DNA of 64,000 bases from positions 62,001 to 126,000 of the forward strand of contig NZ_PVTG01000008.1 of the NCBI RefSeq assembly GCF_003002915.1, read 5' to 3'. The notes beneath the pieces are model-generated. The model searched no databases. It had not been told where the DNA came from and saw nothing but the letters and a program-made list of their open reading frames with translations. Source of the stretch: Geodermatophilus tzadiensis (GTDB lineage: Bacteria; Actinomycetota; Actinomycetes; Mycobacteriales; Geodermatophilaceae). Below are positions 7,836 to 16,317 of the stretch, piece after piece. Position numbers and translations under genes: made by a program. Numbering within the stretch: position 1 is the stretch's first letter; each line of letters starts with the position of its first letter.

Positions 7836-9005
7836 TCAGGGGGTCGTGCCGCCGCCGGCGGCGGACCGGGCCCCGCCGGGACCGCCGTCGGCGGTGGTGC
7901 CGCCGGAGACCGCGCCCGACGGCGCACCGCTGAGCGCGGGGCCGCCGGCCGTGCCGCCGGAGGACGGCCGGCGGAAGCTGAAGCCGCCGGTGGCCAGGCG
8001 CTGCTGCAGCAGGACGGCGGCGATGATGATCACGCCGCGGGCCACGGCCTGCGCCGAGCTCGACAGGTTGTTCAGCGTGAAGACGTTGCCGAGCGTGGTG
8101 AAGATCAACACGCCGAGGACGGTGCCGACGATCGTGCCGCGGCCGCCGATGAGCAGCGTGCCGCCGATGACGACGGCGGCGATGGCGTCGAGCTCGTAGA
8201 GCGTGCCGTGGGTCGAGCTGCCGGTGGTCGTGCGGGCCATGAGCATCACGGCCGCGATGCCGCAGCAGACGCCGGACAGCACGTAGAGCTTCACCGTGTG
8301 CCGCTGCACCCGGATGCCGGCCAGCCGGGCGGCCTCGGCGTTGCCGCCGACGGCGAAGGTGCGCCGGCCGAAGGTGGTGCGGTTGAGCAGCACCCACCCG
8401 GCGACGGCGACCAGCACGAAGATGATCACCAGCGTCGGGATGCCGAGGACGTCGCCGGAGAAGAAGCCGAGGAAGTCGCGGTCGCGCACGATCTGGGTGC
8501 GGCGGTTGGCGATGATCTCGGCCAGGCCGCGGGCGGCGGCCAGCATCGCCAGCGTCGCGATGAACGCGGCCAGTCTCCCGTAGGCGATGACCAGGCCGTT
8601 GACCAGTCCGGCGACCGAGCCGACGACGACCGCGGTGAAGACCATGACGATCCAGTGGACGTCCTCGGCCATCTGCTGGGTGGCCAGCGTGGTGGCCCAG
8701 ACCGAGGCCAGTGCCACCAGCGCGCCGACCGACAGGTCGATGCCGCCGCCGATGATCACGAACGTCATGCCGACGCTGACCACGCCGATGACCGAGGCCA
8801 GCCGCAGGATCGTCAGCACGTTGTCGACGCTGGCGAAGCGGTCCCCCGCGGTGGCCAGGCCGACGACGCAGAGGAGGACCAGCGCGACGACCAGGCCGAA
8901 GTTGCGGAAGAGCGGGCCGGCCAGCAGGCCGCCGCCGGAGCGGCCGCGGCCCTCCGCCGCGCCCGTGTCCGTCGCCGTCGTCGTCACCGTGCTGCCCTGG
9001 CTCAT
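7836..9005 (-). CDS. ABC transporter permease (RbsC-like)
   Basis: 389 residues, ATG overlapping the ATPase stop by 4 nt (ATGA). Seen: about ten hydrophobic helices and the ribose-permease hallmark FVIIGGGIDLSVGALVALAS early, with VIGGTLLIGGRGTIVGTVLGV late (the coupling loop to the ATPase). The first 35 and last 55 residues are low-complexity (Gly/Ala/Ser). Role: membrane channel of the sugar importer, family BPD_transp_2. Operon partners are the ATPase upstream and binding protein downstream. Confidence 0.94.
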   Translation of the reverse strand: MSQGSTVTTTATDTGAAEGRGRSGGGLLAGPLFRNFGLVVALVLLCVVGLATAGDRFASVDNVLTILRLASVIGVVSVGMTFVIIGGGIDLSVGALVALASVWATTLATQQMAEDVHWIVMVFTAVVVGSVAGLVNGLVIAYGRLAAFIATLAMLAAARGLAEIIANRRTQIVRDRDFLGFFSGDVLGIPTLVIIFVLVAVAGWVLLNRTTFGRRTFAVGGNAEAARLAGIRVQRHTVKLYVLSGVCCGIAAVMLMARTTTGSSTHGTLYELDAIAAVVIGGTLLIGGRGTIVGTVLGVLIFTTLGNVFTLNNLSSSAQAVARGVIIIAAVLLQQRLATGGFSFRRPSSGGTAGGPALSGAPSGAVSGGTTADGGPGGARSAAGGGTTP

Positions 9006-10702
9006 GCCACGGTCCCTTCGTGCTGCGTCTTCTCGAGGCGCGTCGTCCCGGCGCCTGTCGGGTGGTGGAGTTCCGGCGCGACGCCGTGCGTGGTGGTCCC
9101 CTGCATGACGAGGTCGAGCACGCGGTGCTCGTCGAGGGCGCCGGCCGGCTCCTCGGCCATGACCCGGCCCTCCGCGATGACGAGCACGCGGTCGGCCAGG
9201 CCCAGGACCTCAGGGATCTCGCTGGAGACGACGACGACGGCCACGCCGCGGTCGGCGAGGTCGCGCACCAGCGCGTAGATCTCCGAGCGGGCGCCGACGT
9301 CGACGCCGCGGGTGGGCTCGTCGAGCAGCAGCACCCGGCAGTCGCGCAGCAGCCACCGGGCCAGCACGACCTTCTGCTGGTTGCCGCCGGAGAGGGTGCG
9401 CACCTCGCGCGTCTCGTCGGCGGGGCGCACGTCGAGCGAGCGGACCTGCTCGCGGGCGGCGCCGCGCTCGGCGGCCCCGGCGAGGAAGCCGCCGCGGGAG
9501 AACCGGGCCAGGCTGGAGATGCTGATGTTGCGGGCCACGGACTCGCCGAGCAGCAGCGCCTGGCTCTTGCGCTCCTCGGGGGCCAGGCCCACGCCGGCGG
9601 CGACCGCGGCACCGACGTCGCCGCGCCGCAGCACGCGGCCGCCCACGCGCACGGCCCCGCCGGTGGCCCGGCGCGCGCCGTAGACGGTCTCGAGGATCTC
9701 CGAACGCCCGGAGCCGACGAGCCCGGCCAGACCGACGATCTCGCCGGGCCGCACGGTGAAGGAGACGCCGGAGAAGGAGCCGCGCAGCTCGAGGTCCTCG
9801 ACCTCCAGCAGCGGCGGGGTGCCGGCCGGCACCGCGGTGCGGCGCTCCGGGAAGACGTACTCGATGGTGCGGCCGGTCATCAGCGTGATGACCTCGCGGG
9901 TGGGCGTCTCGCGGGCCGGGAGCCCGGTGGCCACCGTGCGGCCGTCCTTGAGCACGGTGATCCGGTCGCCGATCTCGCGGATCTCCTCCAGGCGGTGGGA
10001 GATGTAGACGACCGCGACACCGTCGGCGGTGAGGTCGCGGATGACGGCGAAGAGCCGCTCGACCTCCTCGTTGTCCAGCACCGCGGAGGGCTCGTCCATG
10101 ATGATCAGCCGCGCGTCCTGCGACAGCGCCCGCGCGATGCTGACCATCTGCTGCGAGGCCGCCGACAGCGAGCCGACCTCGGCGCCGGGCCGGATCTCGG
10201 GGTGGCCGAGCCGGGTGAGCAGCTCGGCGGCCCGCCGGTTGATCTCACGGGGCCGCACGAAGCCGAGCTGCGCCTGCTCGCGGCCGAGGAAGACGTTGTC
10301 GGCGACGGTGAGCCCGGCGACCAGGTCGAGCTCCTGGTAGATCGTCGCGATGCCCAGCCGCAGGGCCGCCTGCGGGTTGCCCAGCGTGACCCGCTCGCCC
10401 TGCCAGGTGATGACGCCCTCGTCGGGCTGGTGGGCACCGGCGAGCACCTTGATCAGCGTCGACTTGCCCGCGCCGTTCTGGCCGAGCAGGCAGTGCACCT
10501 CGCCGGCCCGCACGTCGAGGTCCACCCCGCCGAGGGCCCGCACACCGGGGAAGGTCTTGACGATGCCCTGCATCTCCAGCAGCGGCGCACCTGCCGGCGC
10601 CGCCGCCCGTGCCGGCGCGGTCACCGGGCGCCTGCCCGTGTGCCGCCGGTGGTCGGCCGTCGTGTCCTGGCTCCCACGGCGCTCCTCCCGACTTCTGCTC
10701 AT
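9002..10702 (-). CDS. ABC transporter duplicated ATPase (RbsA-like)
   Basis: 566 residues from ATG at 10702; an in-frame GTG at 10624 would remove 26 basic residues before the conserved start PLLEMQGIVKTF and cannot be excluded. Seen: two nucleotide-binding domains. The first has Walker A GQNGAGKST (about 74-82), signature SAASQQ and Walker B LIIMDEPS; the second has the degenerate Walker A typical of this family (GLVGSGRSE), signature LSGGNQQK and Walker B VLLLDEPTRGVD. Role: drives sugar import. First gene of the operon, behind a good promoter with an operator-like palindrome. Confidence 0.94.
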   Translation of the reverse strand: MSRSREERRGSQDTTADHRRHTGRRPVTAPARAAAPAGAPLLEMQGIVKTFPGVRALGGVDLDVRAGEVHCLLGQNGAGKSTLIKVLAGAHQPDEGVITWQGERVTLGNPQAALRLGIATIYQELDLVAGLTVADNVFLGREQAQLGFVRPREINRRAAELLTRLGHPEIRPGAEVGSLSAASQQMVSIARALSQDARLIIMDEPSAVLDNEEVERLFAVIRDLTADGVAVVYISHRLEEIREIGDRITVLKDGRTVATGLPARETPTREVITLMTGRTIEYVFPERRTAVPAGTPPLLEVEDLELRGSFSGVSFTVRPGEIVGLAGLVGSGRSEILETVYGARRATGGAVRVGGRVLRRGDVGAAVAAGVGLAPEERKSQALLLGESVARNISISSLARFSRGGFLAGAAERGAAREQVRSLDVRPADETREVRTLSGGNQQKVVLARWLLRDCRVLLLDEPTRGVDVGARSEIYALVRDLADRGVAVVVVSSEIPEVLGLADRVLVIAEGRVMAEEPAGALDEHRVLDLVMQGTTTHGVAPELHHPTGAGTTRLEKTQHEGTVA

Positions 10703-10716
10703 CGTTGACCATTAGT

Positions 10717-10727
10717 CCGCTGAGCGG
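10717..10727 (-). promoter_or_regulatory. Operator-like palindrome at the ABC operon start site
   Basis: CCGCTGAGCGG is a perfect 5-bp-arm palindrome around a central G. It lies between the -10 box (10730-10735) and the ATG at 10702, over the expected transcription start, the usual position for repressor binding. The neighbouring ROK repressor is the obvious candidate ligand-responsive regulator. Confidence 0.5.
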
Positions 10728-10729
10728 AG

Positions 10730-10759
10730 AACATATGAGCCGAGTCACCGGGAGGTCAA
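10730..10759 (-). promoter_or_regulatory. Promoter of the sugar ABC operon
   Basis: On the minus strand: TTGACC (complement of 10754-10759), 18-bp spacer, TATGTT (complement of 10730-10735). This is close to the sigma-70-type consensus and unusual in such GC-rich DNA. It would start transcription about 20 nt before the ATPase start codon. Confidence 0.6.
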
Positions 10760-10839
10760 GCCCCCGGGCGGGGGGAGACCGGATCGAGACGTGCGCGGAC
10801 GCCGGGAGTGGCGCGTCAGGGAGGGCGGCGCCCCGGGGG

Positions 10840-12042
10840 TCAGCGGGCGACGGCGGCGCGCTCGAGCGCCTGGTGGACCGAGTCCTCGTCGAGCCAGCCC
10901 TCGATGGCCATGAGCGCGGCGCCGACCCGGCCGGAGAGGTCGGGCGCCTCGCTGACGGTGATCTCCAGCGCCCGGGCGGCCAGGGGCATCGAGCGGGCGT
11001 AGACGGCCTCGCGGATGCCGGCGAGCAGCGGCACGCCGGCGCGGGCGACGCCGCCGGACATGACGATCCGGTGCGGGTTGAAGAAGTTGACCAGGGCGGC
11101 CAGCACGGTGCCGATGGTGCGCCCGGCGGCGCGGACCAGCTCCAGCGCCTGGCCGTCGCCGAGGGCGGCACGCTCCACGACCTCGCGGGTCGTCGTCACC
11201 GGCATCCCGGCCGCCTGCGCGTCGCGCAGCAGCGCCCCGCCGCCGGCGATCGCCTCGAGGCAGTTGACCTGGCCGCAGCGGCAGACGACCTCGCGGCCGT
11301 CGGCGGTCGGGACGTAGATGTGCCCGATGTCGCCGGCGCTGCCCTGGGCGCCCCGGTAGACCCCGCCGTCGACGATGATCCCGCAGCCGATGCCGGTGCC
11401 CACCTTGACGACGAGGACGTCCTGCACCGACCCGGCGACGCCCATCTCGCCGAGCGCCATGACGTTGACGTCGTTGTCGACGAACACCGGGCAGCCGTAG
11501 CGGCCGAACGCCGACGGGATCGGGTGGTCGTGCCAGCCGGGCATGATCGGCGGGTGCGAGGGCCGCCCGGTCGAGAACTCCACCGGGCCGGGGACGCCGA
11601 CGCCGACGGCGCACACGTCGGCCGGGGTCAGCCCCGCCTCGGCGAGCACCTGCTGGGCCAGCCGGTCGACCTCGGCCAGCACCCGGTCGGGGCCCTCGGC
11701 GATGTCGATCGGGTGGCCGACGGTGGCCAGGACCTGCGCCGAGAGGTCGGTGACCGCCACATCGACGCTGGTCACCCCGAGGTCGACGGCGAGCACGCAC
11801 CCCGCCGCGCTGTTGAACCGCAGCAGCGTCGGCGGCCGCCCGCCGGTGCTCCAGCCGCGGCCGCCCTCCTCCAGCAGCCCCGCGGCGATGAGCTGGTCGA
11901 CGCGCGCGCTGACGGTGTTGCGCGCGGCGCCGGTCAGCGCGACCAGCTCGGCCCGGCTCCGCGCGCGACCGGTGCGCACGTGGTGGAGCAGCGCGCCGGC
12001 GGAGGCGGAGGAGGTGGCCATGGGGTCATGGTGACACGCCAC
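10840..12042 (-). CDS. ROK family transcriptional repressor
   Basis: 400 residues. GTG at 12042 is chosen because GGGGAGG precedes it at good distance; the inner ATG at 12021 lacks a ribosome site. Seen: N-terminal winged helix (residues 15-75, RAELVALTGAARNTVSARVD), ROK sugar-kinase-like domain with AVDLGVTSVDVAV, DNDVNVMALGE, KVGTGIGCGIIVDG and the zinc site GHIYV..VCRCGQVNCLE (His and three Cys). Role: sugar-responsive repressor, sometimes with kinase ancestry. It stands directly upstream of the ABC importer on the same strand, so it should control it through the palindrome at 10717. Its 5' end overlaps the end of the upstream hydrolase gene by 17 nt. Confidence 0.92.
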   Translation of the reverse strand: MACHHDPMATSSASAGALLHHVRTGRARSRAELVALTGAARNTVSARVDQLIAAGLLEEGGRGWSTGGRPPTLLRFNSAAGCVLAVDLGVTSVDVAVTDLSAQVLATVGHPIDIAEGPDRVLAEVDRLAQQVLAEAGLTPADVCAVGVGVPGPVEFSTGRPSHPPIMPGWHDHPIPSAFGRYGCPVFVDNDVNVMALGEMGVAGSVQDVLVVKVGTGIGCGIIVDGGVYRGAQGSAGDIGHIYVPTADGREVVCRCGQVNCLEAIAGGGALLRDAQAAGMPVTTTREVVERAALGDGQALELVRAAGRTIGTVLAALVNFFNPHRIVMSGGVARAGVPLLAGIREAVYARSMPLAARALEITVSEAPDLSGRVGAALMAIEGWLDEDSVHQALERAAVAR

Positions 12043-12754
12043 CGGCCCTCCCCCCGCCGGGCGCCGTCGCCCCGGCGAGTGCCTCGCGCAGCACCGCGGC
12101 GACCGCGTCGGGGTGCGTCTGCGGGGTCATGTGCGCCGCGCCCGGCACCTCCACCAGCGACCCCCGCGGCGCGGCCGCGGCCACCTGCCTCGCCCAGTCG
12201 CCCGGGCACAGCCGGTCGCGGGTTCCCCGGACGACGGTCACCGGCACGCCGACGGCCCGCAGCCGCGCGTCGATCCGGTCGGGGGCGGCGACCCGCCACA
12301 GCGCCCGCATCGCGCGCGGCCCGGTCGAGAGCCACTGGAGGAGCACCAGCGGCAGCTGCCACCACGGCTCGCGCAGCGCCGTCCGCAGCCACCACGTTCC
12401 CAGCCGGCGGACCGAGTGCAGCCGCGGGTCGGTGGTGGGGCCGAGCAGCACCACGCCGGCCACCCGGGGGTCGACGGCGGCCGCGGCGACCACCTGGCAG
12501 CTCTGCGAGTGCCCGACGAGCACCACGGGTCCGGTGCCCAGGCGGGTGCGGAGCCGGGCGGCCAGCACGTCGAGGCCGGGAACGGGTGCAGAGCGCCCCA
12601 TCCCGGGTAGGAGGACCAGGTCGGCGGCCACCCGCCGGCGCAACCGCCGCGACGACCGGTCGTCGAGCCCCAGGCCCGGCACCAGCACGAGTCGGGGGAT
12701 GACCGGGCGCACCGGACCGGTTGTACCCAACGGCGGTACCAGCCGCGAGCGCAC
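12026..12754 (-). CDS. Alpha/beta hydrolase
   Basis: 242 residues from GTG at 12754; a second GTG at 12712 (before the core segment RPVIPRLVLVPGLGLDD) is equally possible as neither has a good ribosome site. Seen: lipase-like start VPGLGLDDRS, nucleophile elbow GHSQSC, acid in VVRGTRDRLCPGD, and His in VPGAAHMTPQTHP: complete triad. The Trp-rich cap (RTALREPWWQLPLVLLQWL) suggests a hydrophobic substrate. It runs into the ROK gene with a 17-nt overlap. It is divergent from the NADH dehydrogenase gene. Specific substrate unknown. Confidence 0.82.
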   Translation of the reverse strand: MRSRLVPPLGTTGPVRPVIPRLVLVPGLGLDDRSSRRLRRRVAADLVLLPGMGRSAPVPGLDVLAARLRTRLGTGPVVLVGHSQSCQVVAAAAVDPRVAGVVLLGPTTDPRLHSVRRLGTWWLRTALREPWWQLPLVLLQWLSTGPRAMRALWRVAAPDRIDARLRAVGVPVTVVRGTRDRLCPGDWARQVAAAAPRGSLVEVPGAAHMTPQTHPDAVAAVLREALAGATAPGGGRAGGVSP

Positions 12755-12838
12755 CGAGAGGCCGCCGTGACCGGGATCACCCGCCCGCCCGGCCGGTCAC
12801 CGGACGCCGGACCTCCTGACAGGAGAGGATCAGTCATC

Positions 12839-14290
12839 ATGACGACATCACCTGCGCCCACCGCCCACGGCACCTCCCCGACCGGCCGGCCGCGGGTCGT
12901 CGTCGTCGGCTCGGGCTTCGGCGGGCTGTTCGCCGCCAAGGCCCTGCGGAAGGCGCCGGTCGACGTCACCGTCATCGGCAAGACCGGCCACCACCTGTTC
13001 CAGCCGCTGCTCTACCAGGTGGCCACGGGCATCCTGTCCGAGGGCGAGATCGCCCCGGCCACCCGCGAGGTGCTGCGCCACCAGCAGAACGCCCGCGTGG
13101 TGCTCGGCGAGGTCGTCGACATCGACGTGGACGCCCGCACGGTGACCTCCACCGTCCTCGGCCGGACCACGGTCCACCCCTACGACGAGCTCATCGTCGC
13201 CGCGGGTGCGGGCCAGTCCTACTTCGGCAACGACCGGTTCGCCGAGTTCGCCCCCGGCATGAAGTCCATCGACGACGCCCTCGAGCTGCGCGGCCGCATC
13301 TTCGGCGCCTTCGAGCTGGCCGAGCTGGCCACCGACCCCGCCGAGATCGACCGGCTGATGACCTTCGTGGTCGTCGGCGCCGGCCCCACCGGCGTGGAGA
13401 TGGCCGGCCAGATCGCCGAGCTGGCGCACCGCACGCTGCGCCGCGACTTCCGCAACATCGACCCCGAGCGGGCGCGGATCATCCTGCTCGACGGCGCGCC
13501 GCAGGTGCTGCCGCCGTTCGGGCCGAAGCTCGGTGAGAAGGCCCGCCGGCACCTCAACGAGATGGGCATCGAGGTGCAGCTCGGCACGCTGGTCACCGAC
13601 CTCGACGCCGAGGGCCTGACCGTCAAGGACTCCGACGGCCAGGAGCGCCGCATCTCGGCGGCCACCAAGGTGTGGGCCGCCGGCGTGCAGGCCTCCCCCC
13701 TCGGCCGGCTGCTGGGCGACGCGACCGGCGCCGAGGTCGACCGCGCCGGGCGCATCACGGTGCAGCCGGACCTCACGCTGCCCGGCCACCCCGAGATCCA
13801 CGTCGTCGGCGACATGGCCAACCACCCCGACCGGTACCCCGGCGTCGCGCAGGTGGCCATCCAGGGCGGCCGCTACGCCGCTGAGCAGATCCAGCGCCGA
13901 CTGGCCGGCAAGGCCCCGAAGGGCCCGTTCCGGTACCGCGACAAGGGCAACATGGCGACGATCTCGCGGTTCTCCGCGGTGGCCGACATCAAGAAGCTCA
14001 AGTTCGAGGGCTTCATCGCCTGGGTGCTCTGGCTGGTGGTGCACCTCTTCTACATCATCGGCTTCAAGAGCCGGATCACCACGGTGCTGCACTGGGTGGT
14101 CAGCTTCCTGGGCCGCGGCCGCTCCCAGCGCGTGGCCACCCAGCAGCAGGTCTACGGCCGGCTGGCGCTGGAGAAGCTCGGCGCGGGCTTCGCGGCGTCG
14201 AAGACCGGCGGGCCCAAGGACCACCCGCAGTCGCCGGACTCGGTCAACCCCGACCAGCAGCACGACCTGGTCGGCCGCCGCACGGCATAG
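12839..14290 (+). CDS. ndh: Type II NADH dehydrogenase
   Basis: 483 residues, ATG behind AGGAGAGG. Seen: two dinucleotide-binding folds, VVVGSGFGGLFAAKAL near the N terminus for FAD and FVVVGAGPTGVEMAGQIAEL around residue 180 for NADH; IHVVGDMANHP late in the protein for flavin contact; and a C-terminal hydrophobic segment (FIAWVLWLVVHLFYIIGF) that docks on the membrane. Role: non-proton-pumping NADH:menaquinone oxidoreductase of the respiratory chain on the inner membrane face. Length and motifs fit mycobacterial Ndh. It appears monocistronic, ending in a nested palindrome. Confidence 0.96.
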   Translation: MTTSPAPTAHGTSPTGRPRVVVVGSGFGGLFAAKALRKAPVDVTVIGKTGHHLFQPLLYQVATGILSEGEIAPATREVLRHQQNARVVLGEVVDIDVDARTVTSTVLGRTTVHPYDELIVAAGAGQSYFGNDRFAEFAPGMKSIDDALELRGRIFGAFELAELATDPAEIDRLMTFVVVGAGPTGVEMAGQIAELAHRTLRRDFRNIDPERARIILLDGAPQVLPPFGPKLGEKARRHLNEMGIEVQLGTLVTDLDAEGLTVKDSDGQERRISAATKVWAAGVQASPLGRLLGDATGAEVDRAGRITVQPDLTLPGHPEIHVVGDMANHPDRYPGVAQVAIQGGRYAAEQIQRRLAGKAPKGPFRYRDKGNMATISRFSAVADIKKLKFEGFIAWVLWLVVHLFYIIGFKSRITTVLHWVVSFLGRGRSQRVATQQQVYGRLALEKLGAGFAASKTGGPKDHPQSPDSVNPDQQHDLVGRRTA

Positions 14291-14303
14291 CGGTCCCGAG
14301 GGT

Positions 14304-14359
14304 GGCCCCCCTGCAGGGGCCCGCCGCGAGCTCGCGAGCGGTGGGGAGCAGGGGGGTCC
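14304..14359. terminator. Nested palindrome between convergent genes (copy 2)
   Basis: Outer arms GGCCCCCCTGC (14304-14314) and GCAGGGGGGTCC (14348-14359); inner perfect palindrome CGCGAGCTCGCG (14325-14336). The 27 bases at 14320-14346, read on the minus strand, match 37813-37839 with two mismatches. It separates ndh from the leftward hydrolase and should terminate both. Confidence 0.7.
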
Positions 14360-14360
14360 T

Positions 14361-15041
14361 TCAGCAGCCGGGCGGGCCGAGCCACGTGTCGAGGGCGGCG
14401 GTGACGAGGGCGGGGGTCACCACGTGGCCGCCGTCGAACTCCTCGTAGACGACGTCGTAGCCGGCCGCGGTGAGGCTCTGCGCCACCCGGCGGCCGCAGC
14501 GTGCCACCGGCAGCACCCGGTCGTGCGTGCCGTGCGCGATCCACACCCGCGGCCGGCCCTCCCGCCCGGGCGGTGCGACGAAGCCGGGCGAGAAGGCCAG
14601 CAGCGCCTCGAACAGGCCGCCGTTGGCCAGCCCCAGCGACAGCGCGTACGAGCCGCCGTCGGAGAACCCGCTCAGCGCCGTCCGGGTGACCGCGAGCCGG
14701 TCGGTCACCTGCTCGAGGGCCGCGTCGAGGACGGCGACGTCGCGGCCGAGCCCGCCGGCCAGCAGGTCCCAGGTGGCGGCGACGGAGGTGGTCGCCAGCA
14801 CCGCGACCCCGCGGTCGGCGGCCACCGCGCCCACCGCGGCCAGCGACTGCCCGGCCGAGCCCCCGGCGCCGTGGCAGAACACCAGCAGCGGCCGCGGCCC
14901 GGGTGGTCCGGGCGGGACGGCGACCAGCGCCTCGGCCTGTCCGCCGAGGTCGAGGGCGGTGGTGCCGGGCGGCAGCGGCGGGCCGGGCGGGTCGGTGCCG
15001 GGCCGCGCGTCGAGCAGGCCCTCGTCGGCAGGACGCGTCAC
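14361..15041 (-). CDS. Alpha/beta hydrolase (esterase/dienelactone hydrolase-like)
   Basis: 226 residues, GTG 4 nt after the upstream stop. Seen: LLVFCHGAGGSAGQ (oxyanion loop), nucleophile GFSDG, acid in WIAHGTHDRVLPV and histidine in FDGGHVVTP. The compact size and HGAGG start fit the phospholipase/carboxylesterase or PHB-depolymerase-like esterases. Last gene of a three-gene operon (carboxylate-amine ligase, erythromycin-esterase-like, hydrolase). No signal peptide. Substrate unknown. Confidence 0.85.
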   Translation of the reverse strand: MTRPADEGLLDARPGTDPPGPPLPPGTTALDLGGQAEALVAVPPGPPGPRPLLVFCHGAGGSAGQSLAAVGAVAADRGVAVLATTSVAATWDLLAGGLGRDVAVLDAALEQVTDRLAVTRTALSGFSDGGSYALSLGLANGGLFEALLAFSPGFVAPPGREGRPRVWIAHGTHDRVLPVARCGRRVAQSLTAAGYDVVYEEFDGGHVVTPALVTAALDTWLGPPGC

Positions 15042-15045
15042 CGGC

Positions 15046-16317
15046 TCACACCGCGTGGGCCGCGGGCGGCACGTTCTCGTCGGGCTGCTCGAGGTGCAGC
15101 GGCTGCAGCGGGGTCGTCTCCTCCAGCCACAGGAAGGCGTCGTAGCGCTCGCCGAGCACCGTGGGCACGTAGTTGCCCCAGCGCTCGCGCTCGGGCCGGT
15201 ACACGACGCCGATGGCCCGGTGCCCGAGCCGCTCGTCGAGCCAGGCCGGGCGCTGCCCGCCCGGGACGACCACCAGCGCGTCCCGGCCGAGCTCGCGGTG
15301 CAGCAGGGCCTCGAGGCTGCCCTCGCGGGCAGGCGGCACGGTCATCCGCTCCACCTGCGCGCCCCACTCGCGGCCCGCGACCACGCCGCCGCGGTGCCCG
15401 CCGAACCCGACCAGGACGACGTCGTCGGCACCGTGCCGCTCGCGCAGCAGCCGGCCCAGGTTCGTCATCCCGGCGTCGGCCATGTCGGTGGCCCGGGCGT
15501 CGCCGACGTGCGTGTTGTGCTCCCAGACGACGGCCTTCGCGCCGGTGTGCGCCAGCAGCCGGTCGAGGGTGTCGGCCATGTGCACGTCGCGGACGTTCCA
15601 CGACTCCGCCGACCCGGCCACCATCGCCCGGTAGTACCGCTCGGCGCCGACGACGACCGCGGCGTTCTGCTCGGCGGCGAACCGGTCGTCGGGGTCGTCG
15701 TCCGCGCCGCGCGCCTCGCACAGCCGGTGCAGCAGCTCGACGACGGTCGCCTCGCAGGCCGCCGGCGCGAAGCGCTGCGCGAAGGCGTACTCGGCGCCGT
15801 CCTCCCCGAACGGCTCGAAGCAGCGCAGCGCCTGCCGCGCCGCGCCCACGTGGTCGGGCTCGTGCTCCCCGACCCACGCCAGCAGCTCGTGCATCGAGTC
15901 CCAGAGGCTGTAGACGTCCAGGCCGGCGAAGCGCACCCGCTCGGCCTCGGGGCGGGCCGCGTTGTGCGCCCGCAGCAAGCGGCAGAAGTCGACGACGTCG
16001 TCGTTGGCCCACATCCACGTCGGCCAGCGGGAGATCGCGTCCAGCGCCGTCCGCGGGTCCTCGGCGCCGCCGGGCCGCAGCCGCACGCTGCGGTCGACCC
16101 GGGCGCAGTCGGGCCAGTCGCCCTCCACGGCGACCAGGCCGAAGCCGCGCTCCTCGACGAGCCGGCGGGTGAGCGCCGCGCGCCAGGCATAGTACTCGTG
16201 CGTGCCGTGGCTGGCCTCGCCGACCGCCACGACGCGCGCGTCCCCGATCCGCTCGAGCAGCGGGTCGAGGTCGGCGGCGTCGCGCAGCGGGCGGGCCACT
16301 CCCCCGAGTCCGTCCAT
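15046..16317 (-). CDS. Erythromycin esterase-like family protein
   Basis: 423 residues, ATG overlapping the upstream stop (TGATG). Seen: the family's catalytic segment VVAVGEASHGTHEYYAWR (Glu and His), FVAVEGDWPDCARVDR-type strand (VAVEGDWPDCARV), WMWANDDVVDF and VVWEHNTHVGDARATDM. Family members include macrolide-lactone hydrolases EreA/EreB, but most actinobacterial homologues are of unknown substrate, so resistance should not be inferred. Close coupling with a GCS2-type ligase suggests action on an amide or ester of a small acid. Cytoplasmic. Confidence 0.88.
   Translation of the reverse strand: MDGLGGVARPLRDAADLDPLLERIGDARVVAVGEASHGTHEYYAWRAALTRRLVEERGFGLVAVEGDWPDCARVDRSVRLRPGGAEDPRTALDAISRWPTWMWANDDVVDFCRLLRAHNAARPEAERVRFAGLDVYSLWDSMHELLAWVGEHEPDHVGAARQALRCFEPFGEDGAEYAFAQRFAPAACEATVVELLHRLCEARGADDDPDDRFAAEQNAAVVVGAERYYRAMVAGSAESWNVRDVHMADTLDRLLAHTGAKAVVWEHNTHVGDARATDMADAGMTNLGRLLRERHGADDVVLVGFGGHRGGVVAGREWGAQVERMTVPPAREGSLEALLHRELGRDALVVVPGGQRPAWLDERLGHRAIGVVYRPERERWGNYVPTVLGERYDAFLWLEETTPLQPLHLEQPDENVPPAAHAV

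Noticed and set aside
7230-10708. Long plus-strand open frames opposite the ABC transporter genes
   Set aside because: They mirror the real genes' third-codon GC bias, lack ribosome sites and give low-complexity His/Asp/Arg sequence.
15046-16317. Macrolide resistance gene
   Set aside because: The family is broad; no other resistance genes and no evidence of substrate.
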